22,720 bases of DNA from CAYZUC01 sp964481705 (GCA_964481705.1 CAYZUC010000046.1:1-22720), one strand, 5' to 3'; positions 14,994-22,626 are shown, counted from the first letter of the stretch. Notes: generated from the sequence alone by a model not told the origin. A program made the numbers and translations.

Positions 14994-15983
14994 ATGAAAA
15001 AACATTTTATTTTATATTTTATCACTTGTATTGCAATGATTTTCTTGCTGACAGGATGTAAGGAAAGGAATATGGGTGAAGTACAGACGGAGGAAACAGA
15101 GACTATTCCGGAGATTGTGATGGAAGGTACAGATAGTATGGTACAGACGGAGGAGCCCTTGTCTGCCGAGACTACTGAGGAGACCTCGGAGGAAAGGACA
15201 GAGCAGGAGAGCGAAGAAAGTACAATCGAAAAAACGGAGACAGTATCACAAATTTCTGCAGATACAAGCGGAAAAGAGAGTGTCAATACAGAAGAAGCGG
15301 CTACAGAAATGACGTCCGAGGCCACACTGGCTGTCCCTGCTCCACAGACAGCAGGCGGTAAGCTTGTAGTAATCGATCCGGGACATCAGAGTAAGGGTAA
15401 TAATGAAAAGGAACCAATTGGTCCCGGTGCTTCGACGATGAAAGCAAAGGTAAGCTCAGGAACCAGAGGAACGACTACAGGACTCGCTGAGTACGACTTG
15501 AATCTTCAAGTGGCAAAAAGATTACAGGCAGAGCTTATCAATCGGGGTTATCAGGTCATTATGACAAGAGACACAAATGATGTAAATATCAGTAATAGTG
15601 AGAGAGCAGCTATAGCAAACAATGCTGGAGCAGGTGCTTTTGTCCGAATTCATGCAAATGGTTCTAACAACGCATCAGTGAATGGGGCTATGACTATCTG
15701 CCCAACTTCGGCAAATCCGTATTGTGCAGCTATTTATGCTCAAAGTAGAAAACTATCGGATTGTGTATTAGATTCTATGGTGGCATCAACAGGCTGTAAA
15801 AAAGAATACGTATGGGAAACAGATACCATGAGTGGAATTAACTGGTGTGCAGTACCAGTCACTATAGTAGAAATGGGATATTTGACCAATCCGGTCGAAG
15901 ATAGTAATTTAGCTTCTGCAGATTATCAGAATAAGGTTGCGACCGGAATTGCTAATGGTCTTGATCAATATTTTTCAAACTAA
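14994..15983 (+). CDS. N-acetylmuramoyl-L-alanine amidase lipoprotein (Amidase_3)
   Basis: This is a zinc amidase that cleaves the bond between N-acetylmuramic acid and L-alanine in peptidoglycan, outside the membrane. The lipoprotein signal has lipobox LTGC (Cys22). A Glu/Thr/Ser-rich linker runs to about residue 120. The catalytic domain at about 122-329 shows the Amidase_3 zinc ligands His131 (DPGHQS), Glu166 (LAEYDLN) and His220 (RIHANG), and catalytic Glu293 (VEMGYLTN). There is no SH3 or other wall-binding domain, so lipid anchoring must hold it at the envelope. Start ATG 14994 is favoured because the protein then begins MKKHFILYF like a signal peptide; an in-frame GTG at 14982 is less likely. 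A lipoprotein gene with tandem repeats follows after 86 nt on the same strand. Confidence 0.92.
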   Translation: MKKHFILYFITCIAMIFLLTGCKERNMGEVQTEETETIPEIVMEGTDSMVQTEEPLSAETTEETSEERTEQESEESTIEKTETVSQISADTSGKESVNTEEAATEMTSEATLAVPAPQTAGGKLVVIDPGHQSKGNNEKEPIGPGASTMKAKVSSGTRGTTTGLAEYDLNLQVAKRLQAELINRGYQVIMTRDTNDVNISNSERAAIANNAGAGAFVRIHANGSNNASVNGAMTICPTSANPYCAAIYAQSRKLSDCVLDSMVASTGCKKEYVWETDTMSGINWCAVPVTIVEMGYLTNPVEDSNLASADYQNKVATGIANGLDQYFSN

Positions 15984-16069
15984 TTTGAATCACTTGCATA
16001 TTTTATAAAATTCGTGGAAACGATAGGATTGTAGATTGTAAAATATGTAAAACAGTGAGGAGATTGGTT

Positions 16070-17200
16070 ATGAAAAGGAATAGAACAAAATTTATGATTG
16101 CAATCCTGATGAGCTGTATGTTGACAGGATGTGGTACCAAGGATGAATCTGATGTTCAGAGCACAGAAGAGGTCGGAAGCTTGGAGGAAGCCGGCGATTC
16201 TGTTGTAGAAGGTGCTGGAGAAGTAATAGAAGATGTAGCTGATGTGGTTACAGATCCAGTTGATTTGATTCCGGGTATGCCGGACACCATTAGTACGCAG
16301 GAATCCGAAACAGAGAGACATCCGGAATTAGAAAAGCTACTCCAATCACGTTATGAAATAGGAGACGATGATTTGGGGGGAACCCGATACTATTACAATA
16401 CAATGGATTTGAATGAAGACGGAACTGACGAAATGGTCGCCATTGTAATGGGAGACGGGATTGATACCTGGAATACGAATCAGGGGATAAATGGCGGCGA
16501 CACAGGTGCTGCTGGTGGCACTTCCGGGATGGCACGTGAAACGGGATCGACTGGTCCGACTCGCTCAGCCGGAACAGCGGGTGATACAACCGGGACAACC
16601 GGTGATACAGCAGGAACCACCGGTGATACAACCGGAACGGCCGGCGACACAGCAGGAACAACCGGTGACACTACAGGAACCACAGGTGCTGAATCGGGAA
16701 CAGCCGGTGATACAACGGGTAATACCGATCAGGGTTCCATGAGTCAGAATAATGGTAATCTACTGATTTTAGAGACAGCCGAAGACGGTACATGGCAGGT
16801 GATGCAGGAATTCCAGGGAATCGGCGCTCCAATTATTGTCAGTGAAACGCTTACCAATGGGTATCGTGATCTGATCGTCATGAACAACATGGGAACAGGT
16901 GCGGGAAATCTCACAACCGGAGAAACAAGCACAACAGAAGACGCAAATGGAGGAGCCGGTGGAAATACGGAATCTGATGGAACAGAGTATGACGTGATGC
17001 CCATCAATGAAACCTCAGGCGGAACAGGGGCAAATGGGAATGGTTTTCTTAGATTAGTCTATGAGAATGGAAATTATCAGGAGATTAGTGCAGCAACCAC
17101 CATGGACTCTATCAGTGGAATAACCGGAACAGCTTTGCTTTATAATGATGTAGCCGGAGAGTATCAGTCTGGAGATTATATGTCTTTGGGAGAAGAATAG
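16070..17200 (+). CDS. repeat-containing lipoprotein of unknown function
   Basis: I do not recognise a family. The signal ends in lipobox LTGC (Cys21), followed by an acidic, valine-rich stretch. A short DLNEDGTDEMVAIVMG at about residue 110 resembles the Asp-rich calcium-type loops of VCBS/FG-GAP-like repeats. Then comes a Gly/Thr/Ala/Asp low-complexity tract with a seven-residue repeat (G-T-x-G-D-T-x) at 168-216. The C-terminal part alternates strand-like segments (LLILETAEDGTWQVMQEF, GNGFLRLVYENGNYQEI) with a second Gly/Thr-rich insert. It is probably a surface-exposed, anchored protein whose repeat tract acts as a flexible spacer. Start ATG 16070 has GTGAGGAG 7 nt upstream; an upstream in-frame GTG (16055) is part of that site. 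It lies 86 nt behind the amidase and ends in a strong terminator. Confidence 0.8.
   Translation: MKRNRTKFMIAILMSCMLTGCGTKDESDVQSTEEVGSLEEAGDSVVEGAGEVIEDVADVVTDPVDLIPGMPDTISTQESETERHPELEKLLQSRYEIGDDDLGGTRYYYNTMDLNEDGTDEMVAIVMGDGIDTWNTNQGINGGDTGAAGGTSGMARETGSTGPTRSAGTAGDTTGTTGDTAGTTGDTTGTAGDTAGTTGDTTGTTGAESGTAGDTTGNTDQGSMSQNNGNLLILETAEDGTWQVMQEFQGIGAPIIVSETLTNGYRDLIVMNNMGTGAGNLTTGETSTTEDANGGAGGNTESDGTEYDVMPINETSGGTGANGNGFLRLVYENGNYQEISAATTMDSISGITGTALLYNDVAGEYQSGDYMSLGEE
16571..16735 (+). repeat. 21-bp in-frame tandem repeat, seven units plus a degenerate eighth
   Basis: The units start at 16571, 16592, 16613, 16634, 16655, 16676 and 16697, each like GGAACAxCxGGTGATACAxxx and encoding G-T-x-G-D-T-x. 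A degenerate eighth unit runs to 16735, and worn units may precede 16571. The units differ at wobble positions, so the array is not freshly amplified. The period is a multiple of three, so copy-number change would keep the frame. Confidence 0.85.
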
Positions 17201-17221
17201 ACATTATGTAAACTTATAAGA

Positions 17222-17269
17222 AAAGGATTGCGGTAATGGGATTTGTCCTATTACACGCAATCTTTTTTT
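17222..17269 (+). terminator. intrinsic terminator after the repeat lipoprotein gene
   Basis: The stem GATTGCG...GTAATGGG (17226-17240) pairs with CCTATTAC...CGCAATC (17247-17262) around ATTTGT, with one wobble pair and one mismatch/bulge, followed by seven T. Confidence 0.88.
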
Positions 17270-17284
17270 GCTTTTTAAAAAAAA

Positions 17285-17324
17285 GTAGTTGACAACAATA
17301 TATGTTAGTGATATGGTTAACTAC
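17285..17324 (+). promoter_or_regulatory. promoter of the GntR-ABC operon inside an inverted repeat
   Basis: TTGACA (17289-17294), a 17-nt spacer and TATGGT (17312-17317) form a good sigma-A-type promoter. GTAGTTGAC (17285-17293) and GTTAACTAC (17316-17324) are inverted copies with one mismatch that bracket both promoter elements. This is a likely operator for autoregulation by the GntR protein encoded just downstream. Confidence 0.6.
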
Positions 17325-17388
17325 ACAAGTAATGAACCGACGAACATATACAACGATAGATTGGGATTTGGAAAGAGGGTGAGAACGC

Positions 17389-17760
17389 ATGAATGAAATA
17401 CTGACACAGGAAAAGTCCATTTACCTGCAAATCAGTGAGATGATTGAAAACGATATTTTGCGCGAGATTATTCTTGAAGAAGAGCGTGTACCAAGTACAA
17501 ATGAACTCGCAAAGAACTATTCCATTAATCCGGCGACAGCCGCTAAGGGTATCAATATTTTAGTAGAAGAAGGAATACTATACAAGAAGAGAGGTATCGG
17601 CATGTTTGTAACAACAGGAGCAAAAGAGAAAATCATGGAAAGAAGACGTGAAGATTTTTATGATAGCTATATAAAGAGGTTGCTGACAGAGGCAGCCAGT
17701 CTTGGAATCAACAAACAGGATCTTATTAAAATGATAGAAAAGGATCAGGACAATAACTGA
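17389..17760 (+). CDS. GntR-family transcriptional regulator (YtrA-like)
   Basis: This is a short repressor of 123 residues. The N-terminal winged helix (about 9-78) shows the GntR pattern: IYLQISEMIENDIL, VPSTNELAKNYSINPATAAKGINILVEEGILYKKRGIGMFV. The remaining 45 residues form only a small helical dimerisation tail, as in the YtrA subfamily, with no large effector domain. Members of this subfamily typically sit at the head of, and repress, ABC transporter operons. Here the ATPase gene follows after 13 nt. The start ATG 17389 is preceded by GAGGGTGAG, and the promoter upstream lies within an inverted repeat that is a candidate operator. The inducing signal is unknown; envelope-active antibiotics induce some relatives. 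Confidence 0.92.
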   Translation: MNEILTQEKSIYLQISEMIENDILREIILEEERVPSTNELAKNYSINPATAAKGINILVEEGILYKKRGIGMFVTTGAKEKIMERRREDFYDSYIKRLLTEAASLGINKQDLIKMIEKDQDNN

Positions 17761-17773
17761 TTAGGAGGAGAAA

Positions 17774-18649
17774 ATGTACGATCAAATCATATGCAGCGGA
17801 ATTTATAAAAGCTATGGAAAAAAACAGGTTTTGAAGGATGTGAATCTGACTCTGGAAAAAGGTAAAATATATGGACTAATTGGAAGAAACGGTGCGGGTA
17901 AAACAACGCTGCTTTCTATTATGAGTGCACAGAATCCAGCCACATCAGGTGAAGTAAGACTGGATCAGGAGAAGGTTTGGGAGAATCAGAAAGCATTGGA
18001 TCATATCTGTTTCGCCAGAGAACTAAGTCTATCTACCTTTGGTAATTCAACAAATAAGGTGAAGATAAAGGAGTACTTAAAGACAGCATCCATTTACTAT
18101 CCTAATTGGGATGAAGAAATGGCACAGAGATTGTTACAGAAATTCGAGTTAGATACAAAACAGAAGCTAGGTCAGCTTTCAAAAGGAATGCTATCAATGG
18201 TGACAATTATTGTTGCACTTGCGAGCAAAGCAGAATTTACCTTTTTGGATGAACCGGTTGCAGGACTCGACGTTGTTATGCGTGAGTATTTCTATAAGAT
18301 ATTGTTACAGGAGTATATGGATACCGGCAGAACCTTTGTCATATCAACCCATATTATTGAAGAAGCTTCCGATGTCTTTGAAGAGGTCATTATCATTCGT
18401 GATGGCAGTATCCTCCTAAAAGAAAATACACAAGAGCTTCTGGAGAGAAGCTATCGTATAAGTGGAAAAGCAGAGGATGTAGATCGTGTATGCAATGGTT
18501 TGAAGGTCTATCATACAGAAGCAAGTGGCAGGGCTAAAAATGTAACAGTCATGCTGGAAGAGAAACAGAGAATTCCGGAAAGCACCGAGGTTACGGTACA
18601 GCAGTTATTATTACAGAACCTGTTTGTGGCTTTGTGTGGGATGGATTAA
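17774..18649 (+). CDS. ABC transporter ATP-binding protein
   Basis: This is the nucleotide-binding subunit of an ABC-2-type exporter. It has Walker A GRNGAGKTT (37-45), a Q-loop region around residue 80, a variant signature LSKGM instead of LSGGQ, Walker B FTFLDEP with D-loop AGLD, and the switch histidine in ISTHIIEEA. The C-terminal extension (about 215-291) is typical of exporters of the YtrB/BcrA kind. Start ATG 17774 has a near-perfect AGGAGG. It lies between the GntR gene and two permease genes, so it probably energises both small membrane proteins. The substrate is unknown; peptide antibiotic export or lipid/envelope stress response would be typical. Confidence 0.93.
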   Translation: MYDQIICSGIYKSYGKKQVLKDVNLTLEKGKIYGLIGRNGAGKTTLLSIMSAQNPATSGEVRLDQEKVWENQKALDHICFARELSLSTFGNSTNKVKIKEYLKTASIYYPNWDEEMAQRLLQKFELDTKQKLGQLSKGMLSMVTIIVALASKAEFTFLDEPVAGLDVVMREYFYKILLQEYMDTGRTFVISTHIIEEASDVFEEVIIIRDGSILLKENTQELLERSYRISGKAEDVDRVCNGLKVYHTEASGRAKNVTVMLEEKQRIPESTEVTVQQLLLQNLFVALCGMD

Positions 18650-18675
18650 ACAATTCTGGAAAAGAGGAAAAGAAA

Positions 18676-19335
18676 ATGTCAAATAGATTATTTCGATATT
18701 GGGGGAGGAGAGCAGAGTACTTTGTTGGTGTTATCGTTGCGATATCAGTTATGTATTTTATCTTGCTAAGGTTCATTATGGCTGGTGGTGATGATTTTGG
18801 AAGCTTTCTGCAGAGTATTTCGTTCTATGTATTGTGTATGTCAGCAGTATTTTTAAGTATTATGCCAATAACCATATACGAATATGATTTACCACTTACC
18901 ATTTCTTTGGGAGAGCGGAGAAAAGGAGCATTCTGGGGGATTCATGTAATGAATGTTATCTATATAATAGAGATGACAATCATCCTGGGAGTTGCTTATG
19001 AAATCGCATTTCGATTGACGGGACACAGGATGTTTTCTGGATTTCATTATCCGCTTTTGGGATTTATACTTTTGGCGGCGATGGGAGAGATTACAATGGT
19101 TATATGTCTGAAATTTGGAAAAAAAGGAGGGTGCCTCTTTTTACTGTCAGTGGTAGCGGTTTTTGTGGTAGGGGGTATACTCAGCTTTGTTTTCGGAAAT
19201 GAAAATGGAATAAGGTTTGACTTCCATAGAAACCTTGTTCAGATGTTGCCATTTTTGACTGCATCTGTCTTGTTATACCTTGGTTTGAGTCCGCTTTTGG
19301 GTCGTGCATTAGAAAGATATGAGGTAGGCCGATGA
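18676..19335 (+). CDS. ABC transporter permease subunit 1
   Basis: This is an integral membrane protein of 219 residues with about six hydrophobic segments (near 15-34, 45-65, 93-115, 127-147, 154-173 and 193-213). It has no signal peptide and no enzyme motif. The cytoplasmic loop SLGERRKGAFWG between segments two and three resembles the S-x-G-x-(R)RK loop of ABC-2-type permeases. Start ATG 18676 has AGAGGA 7 nt upstream; the frame is open upstream into the ATPase gene, but a start there would add a non-membrane tail and lacks a ribosome site. Its stop overlaps the next start (ATGA), so the two permeases are translationally coupled and probably form a heterodimer. Confidence 0.8.
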   Translation: MSNRLFRYWGRRAEYFVGVIVAISVMYFILLRFIMAGGDDFGSFLQSISFYVLCMSAVFLSIMPITIYEYDLPLTISLGERRKGAFWGIHVMNVIYIIEMTIILGVAYEIAFRLTGHRMFSGFHYPLLGFILLAAMGEITMVICLKFGKKGGCLFLLSVVAVFVVGGILSFVFGNENGIRFDFHRNLVQMLPFLTASVLLYLGLSPLLGRALERYEVGR

Positions 19336-20054
19336 TAAATGCAATACGAAGAGTGATTGCTATACGAAAGACAGAAGTATGGCAGATGATAATTATAATG
19401 CTTGGGGGATATCTCTTTGGATTTGGGTTGATGTTTATTATGAATGGAAGAAATAATTCTGAGGAAGGAGTATTCCCATTAGGCTCTCTCATGGCATTCA
19501 TTATTTTGATACTGGTGTATGTCGTTATTAGAGGAATTGCATTAATGCAGGACTTCAATTATGCGATTGGAATGAGTGTGACGAGAAGAAATTTCCTGAT
19601 TTCCTATGCAGTTGTGATATTTCTTGAGTTTATTTTGTATTATCTGGTATTTGTACTTAGTTATTTATTGGAGACGGGTATTTATAAAGGACTGGGAATA
19701 AAGGTTATGGATTATGCAACAAAGGTTCCGATTATGTTCCATGCGTCTACTTGCGTTGTGTTGGCAGTTCTGGCCATCAGTGTGCAGTTCTTTATATGTT
19801 CCATGATCTTAAGATTTGGAAAAGTGGCTTTTTGGATTATGTGGGGACTCTATATGTTTGTTTGTATTGCTCCCGGAAGAGTGTCGAACTCCATGGAAGG
19901 AAAGCATAGTGTTATCGGTGATCTCATGTTTGCGATGTATGAAGGAATCGTGAAGCATGGTCCAAACGGGGTTCTAATACTAATCCTCATTATGTGTTTT
20001 GTGATGCTTGTACCGGCTATCATACTACTCCGGAAACAAAAGGTAGTCTACTAG
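19332..20054 (+). CDS. ABC transporter permease subunit 2
   Basis: This is a second small permease of 240 residues, with about six membrane segments (near 15-34, 48-66, 91-113, 133-156, 160-180 and 213-233). The loop MSVTRRNFLISYAV after segment two is the typical G/S-V-T-R-(R/K) element of ABC-2 permeases in Firmicutes. The start overlaps the preceding stop by 4 nt (ATGA). It is the last gene of the GntR-ATPase-permease-permease operon, closed by a hairpin terminator immediately after the stop. Which substrate it moves is not evident. Confidence 0.82.
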   Translation: MINAIRRVIAIRKTEVWQMIIIMLGGYLFGFGLMFIMNGRNNSEEGVFPLGSLMAFIILILVYVVIRGIALMQDFNYAIGMSVTRRNFLISYAVVIFLEFILYYLVFVLSYLLETGIYKGLGIKVMDYATKVPIMFHASTCVVLAVLAISVQFFICSMILRFGKVAFWIMWGLYMFVCIAPGRVSNSMEGKHSVIGDLMFAMYEGIVKHGPNGVLILILIMCFVMLVPAIILLRKQKVVY

Positions 20055-20108
20055 AAAAATCCACCAAATTCGCTGGAAATTGTAGAGCGAGTTGGTGGAT
20101 TTCTTTTG
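20055..20108 (+). terminator. intrinsic terminator of the GntR-ABC operon
   Basis: AAATCCACCAA (20057-20067) pairs with TTGGTGGATTT (20092-20102), with an inner TCGCT/AGCGA stem (20070-20074 and 20086-20090), followed by CTTTT. It starts at the stop codon of the second permease. Confidence 0.88.
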
Positions 20109-20133
20109 CATTTAGGGGTGAATATGCTATACT
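20106..20133 (+). promoter_or_regulatory. promoter of the second LacI-GGDEF gene
   Basis: TTGCAT (20106-20111), a 16-nt spacer and TATACT (20128-20133) preceded by TGC (extended -10) form a good vegetative promoter, starting near 20140. It lies immediately after the operon terminator, so this cyclase gene is transcribed independently. Confidence 0.65.
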
Positions 20134-20164
20134 GTAATAAGGTATCGTTTATGGGAGGAAGACA

Positions 20165-22492
20165 ATGAAGAGGACGTTTACAATTGGCGTATTGATTGGA
20201 AATGCCAATTCTCCACATACCATGGAGGTAATGCGTGGGATTCAGCGCGCAGCAGAACAATGGCACGTCAATATTCTGTTCTTTTTGGGCATTCATAGCA
20301 GCTATTATTATCGCATGTATTTCGGCGATGAAATGGAAGACAATTTTGATTACCAATTTAATACAATTTATGACTATGCGTGGCTTGGTAAAGTCGATGC
20401 ATTGATTATTTCATATGGCTCTCTGGGCATTTTCTTGAGGGAGAATGATAAGGAAAAATTTCTTCAAAGATTTTCCGGTATTCCTTATGTACTGCTTGAA
20501 GAACGCGATGAAACGCACAAAGGAACGTCTATCATTTCGGATAATCGTCGTGGTATGAGAGAATTAACAGAGCATCTTGTGAAGCACCACGGATATCGCA
20601 ATTTTCTCTACTTATCAGGACCCGCAAGCAACACAGATGCAGAAGAGAGAAAAGCAGGTGTTCTTGAGGTCCTCGCTGAGAACGGGATTGCGATGGAACC
20701 GGACAGAATAGAGAACGGAGATTTTACGTCATGCGTTGAAAGGCAAGTCAATGATTTGCTGGATCGTCATCCCGATGCGGAAGTACTTATGTGCGCCAAT
20801 GACGTAATGGCAGATACTGCTTACAAGGAATGTGTACAAAGAGGACTTGTAATAGGAGAAGATATTGCGATTACGGGATATGACAATTGGGAAGTAGCAG
20901 AGACGATGAATCCGCCCCTTACTACTGTCATTCAGAATGGATATGATATGGGCTATATGTCTGTTCGGTGCGCAGTAGACCGTTGCCTGGGATTACCATC
21001 ACAGGAGGTGATAGCACCAGCGAAGGTGATATATCGTGCTTCTTGCGGATGTATGATGGATCAGAGAAAGGCAATTGACGTAGAGATTCCTTATTCTCGA
21101 AGCAATCTTGATGATTATACCGCGGCACTCTGTCATAAGATTTTAGATAAGATTGTCCTCTCAAATACAAATGAGGAAATTGTGCATGGAGTTTATAATC
21201 AGTTTTATCAATGTATGAAGGAGAGCATAAAGGTGTTCTTCTCGGAAGATTGGAGACAGCTTGATACAAACAAGATGATTCAACAGATTCATGATGTATT
21301 ATCGGGAGATTATGCTCCTTATATTTCTCCGAACTCACTCGTCACTGCAGTGAACGGCTTCTTTACAGGAGCCAAAAATCGTTGCCAGAATCCTGTTAAA
21401 AGAGAACGTTTGGCGGGCCTTCAGGATTCTATTCAAGGGGCAATCAAATCCTTCCAGTTAAAAGCAAGCACAGATAAGTATGCTACTTTTCAGCAGGAAA
21501 CCTGGTTTATGCCTCTGATTTCACGTGATATGATGAACCATATCGATAATGAACAGGAATTCTATCGTGGTGCAATGAAGAAAATTTCTGTTATCCGCTC
21601 CAAAAGCGCATATCTTTATATATTTGATGAACCTATTGTTCATAAGGAGAATGATGAATGGAGATGCCCGGAACGTTTATACCTGGCAGCTTGTCATGAG
21701 GGAGATAAGGTTATTGCATATAAGCAGGACGAGCGTCCTGTAATTACCAGGAATCATGGTATTATTTCCAGTTTTGCCGCGAGACAAAATCGAATTATGA
21801 GTGCATTTAATCTGTTTTCGGGTGAGGTTCAATACGGACTTCTTTTGTCTGAAATCAATCCGGAGGACATGCCATTAATCTATCTCGCGTCGATGCAAAT
21901 TGGAATAGCGTTACACTTTCATGATGTCAGTGGAAAACAAAAAGAGGCTCAGACTCGTCTGGAATGCCTTGTAAAAGAAGTAAATGAGAAGAATGAGGTT
22001 TTGAACTTTATCTCAGAGTATGATGCGCTGACTGGTTGTCTAAATAGAAGAGGATTCATGGAGAGAGCAGTAGCTTTAAACCAGAATAACGTTGGAAAGA
22101 CAGCGGTTCTCATTTTTGGAGATTTGGATCATCTCAAAGAGATTAATGACACCTTCGGTCATATGGAAGGCGATTTCGCAATTCGAAAGGGAGCCTCTTT
22201 CCTATCGTTGGAGGGTGCCGATGAATTGGTGGGACGAATTGGCGGAGATGAATTTGTCGTTATGAGAATTTGTGAGAAACCGGGTTATGCAGAGACGATG
22301 ATTCAAGAGCTAAAGGATAGGATTCGGAGCTTTAATGAGACACGTGAAAAGGATTATTACGTGGAGATCTCGGTCGGATATCAGGAGTTCGTCTGCTCGG
22401 AGGACATCTCAATTACAGAGCTTATGAGAGATGCGGATAAGCTGCTTTATATAGAGAAGAAAAACCGTAGAGAGACCATTAAAAAGCCTTGA
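20165..22492 (+). CDS. LacI-type sugar sensor fused to GGDEF diguanylate cyclase (copy 2)
   Basis: This is a full-length paralogue of the protein encoded at 4446-6779, of the same architecture and almost the same length (775 against 777 residues). It aligns without a gap over the first 300 residues by eye, with long identical runs such as NILFFLGIHSSYYYR and EVAETMNPPLTT. The sensor has no helix-turn-helix and no signal peptide. RASCGC closes the sensor domain. The unassigned middle (300-600) is also conserved, including QNPVKRER, FQLKASTDKY and SAFNLFSGEVQYGLLLSEI. The cyclase is intact: DALTGCLNRRGF, GDLDHLKEINDTFGHMEGD, GGDEF at 693-697. The inhibitory-site RxxD is not present (GADE). Start ATG 20165 has GGGAGGA upstream. 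Unlike copy 1 it has its own promoter. Ligand pocket differences between the copies, not visible by eye, would decide whether they sense different sugars. Confidence 0.9.
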   Translation: MKRTFTIGVLIGNANSPHTMEVMRGIQRAAEQWHVNILFFLGIHSSYYYRMYFGDEMEDNFDYQFNTIYDYAWLGKVDALIISYGSLGIFLRENDKEKFLQRFSGIPYVLLEERDETHKGTSIISDNRRGMRELTEHLVKHHGYRNFLYLSGPASNTDAEERKAGVLEVLAENGIAMEPDRIENGDFTSCVERQVNDLLDRHPDAEVLMCANDVMADTAYKECVQRGLVIGEDIAITGYDNWEVAETMNPPLTTVIQNGYDMGYMSVRCAVDRCLGLPSQEVIAPAKVIYRASCGCMMDQRKAIDVEIPYSRSNLDDYTAALCHKILDKIVLSNTNEEIVHGVYNQFYQCMKESIKVFFSEDWRQLDTNKMIQQIHDVLSGDYAPYISPNSLVTAVNGFFTGAKNRCQNPVKRERLAGLQDSIQGAIKSFQLKASTDKYATFQQETWFMPLISRDMMNHIDNEQEFYRGAMKKISVIRSKSAYLYIFDEPIVHKENDEWRCPERLYLAACHEGDKVIAYKQDERPVITRNHGIISSFAARQNRIMSAFNLFSGEVQYGLLLSEINPEDMPLIYLASMQIGIALHFHDVSGKQKEAQTRLECLVKEVNEKNEVLNFISEYDALTGCLNRRGFMERAVALNQNNVGKTAVLIFGDLDHLKEINDTFGHMEGDFAIRKGASFLSLEGADELVGRIGGDEFVVMRICEKPGYAETMIQELKDRIRSFNETREKDYYVEISVGYQEFVCSEDISITELMRDADKLLYIEKKNRRETIKKP

Positions 22493-22517
22493 CAACCGCC
22501 ATGAAATAATGTACAAT
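22489..22517 (+). promoter_or_regulatory. tRNA-Arg promoter
   Basis: TTGACA (22489-22494), a 17-nt spacer and TACAAT (22512-22517) make a near-consensus promoter whose -35 overlaps the stop codon of the cyclase gene. The start site is expected near 22524, about 29 nt before the tRNA. Confidence 0.8.
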
Positions 22518-22552
22518 CATCAATGTTGTTGATACGTCAGCAATCTTGATAC

Positions 22553-22626
22553 GTGCGTGTAGCTCAGCTGGATAGAGCGTTTGGCTACGGACCAAAAGGC
22601 CGCGAGTTCGAATCTTGTCACGCACA
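22553..22626 (+). tRNA. tRNA-Arg (anticodon ACG)
   Basis: A full cloverleaf can be folded. The acceptor stem is GTGCGTG (22553-22559)/CACGCAC (22619-22625) with discriminator A22626. The D stem is GCTC/GAGC. The anticodon stem TTTGG/CCAAA has loop CTACGGA (22585-22591), giving anticodon ACG. The T arm is GCGAG-TTCGAAT-CTTGT with two G-U pairs. The 3' CCA is not encoded. The ACG anticodon (wobble A, normally deaminated to inosine) reads CGU, CGC and CGA arginine codons. Confidence 0.95.

Noticed and set aside
16290..16683. Long open frames on the minus strand across the 21-bp repeat.
   Set aside because: They are low-complexity Pro/Val or Arg/Leu-rich shadows produced by the repeat's base composition; no start signal is visible and the plus-strand lipoprotein explains the DNA.
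18634..18675. An N-terminal extension of the first permease overlapping the ATPase gene.
   Set aside because: A GTG start inside the ATPase gene would lack a ribosome site and add a polar tail; ATG 18676 has AGAGGA at proper distance.
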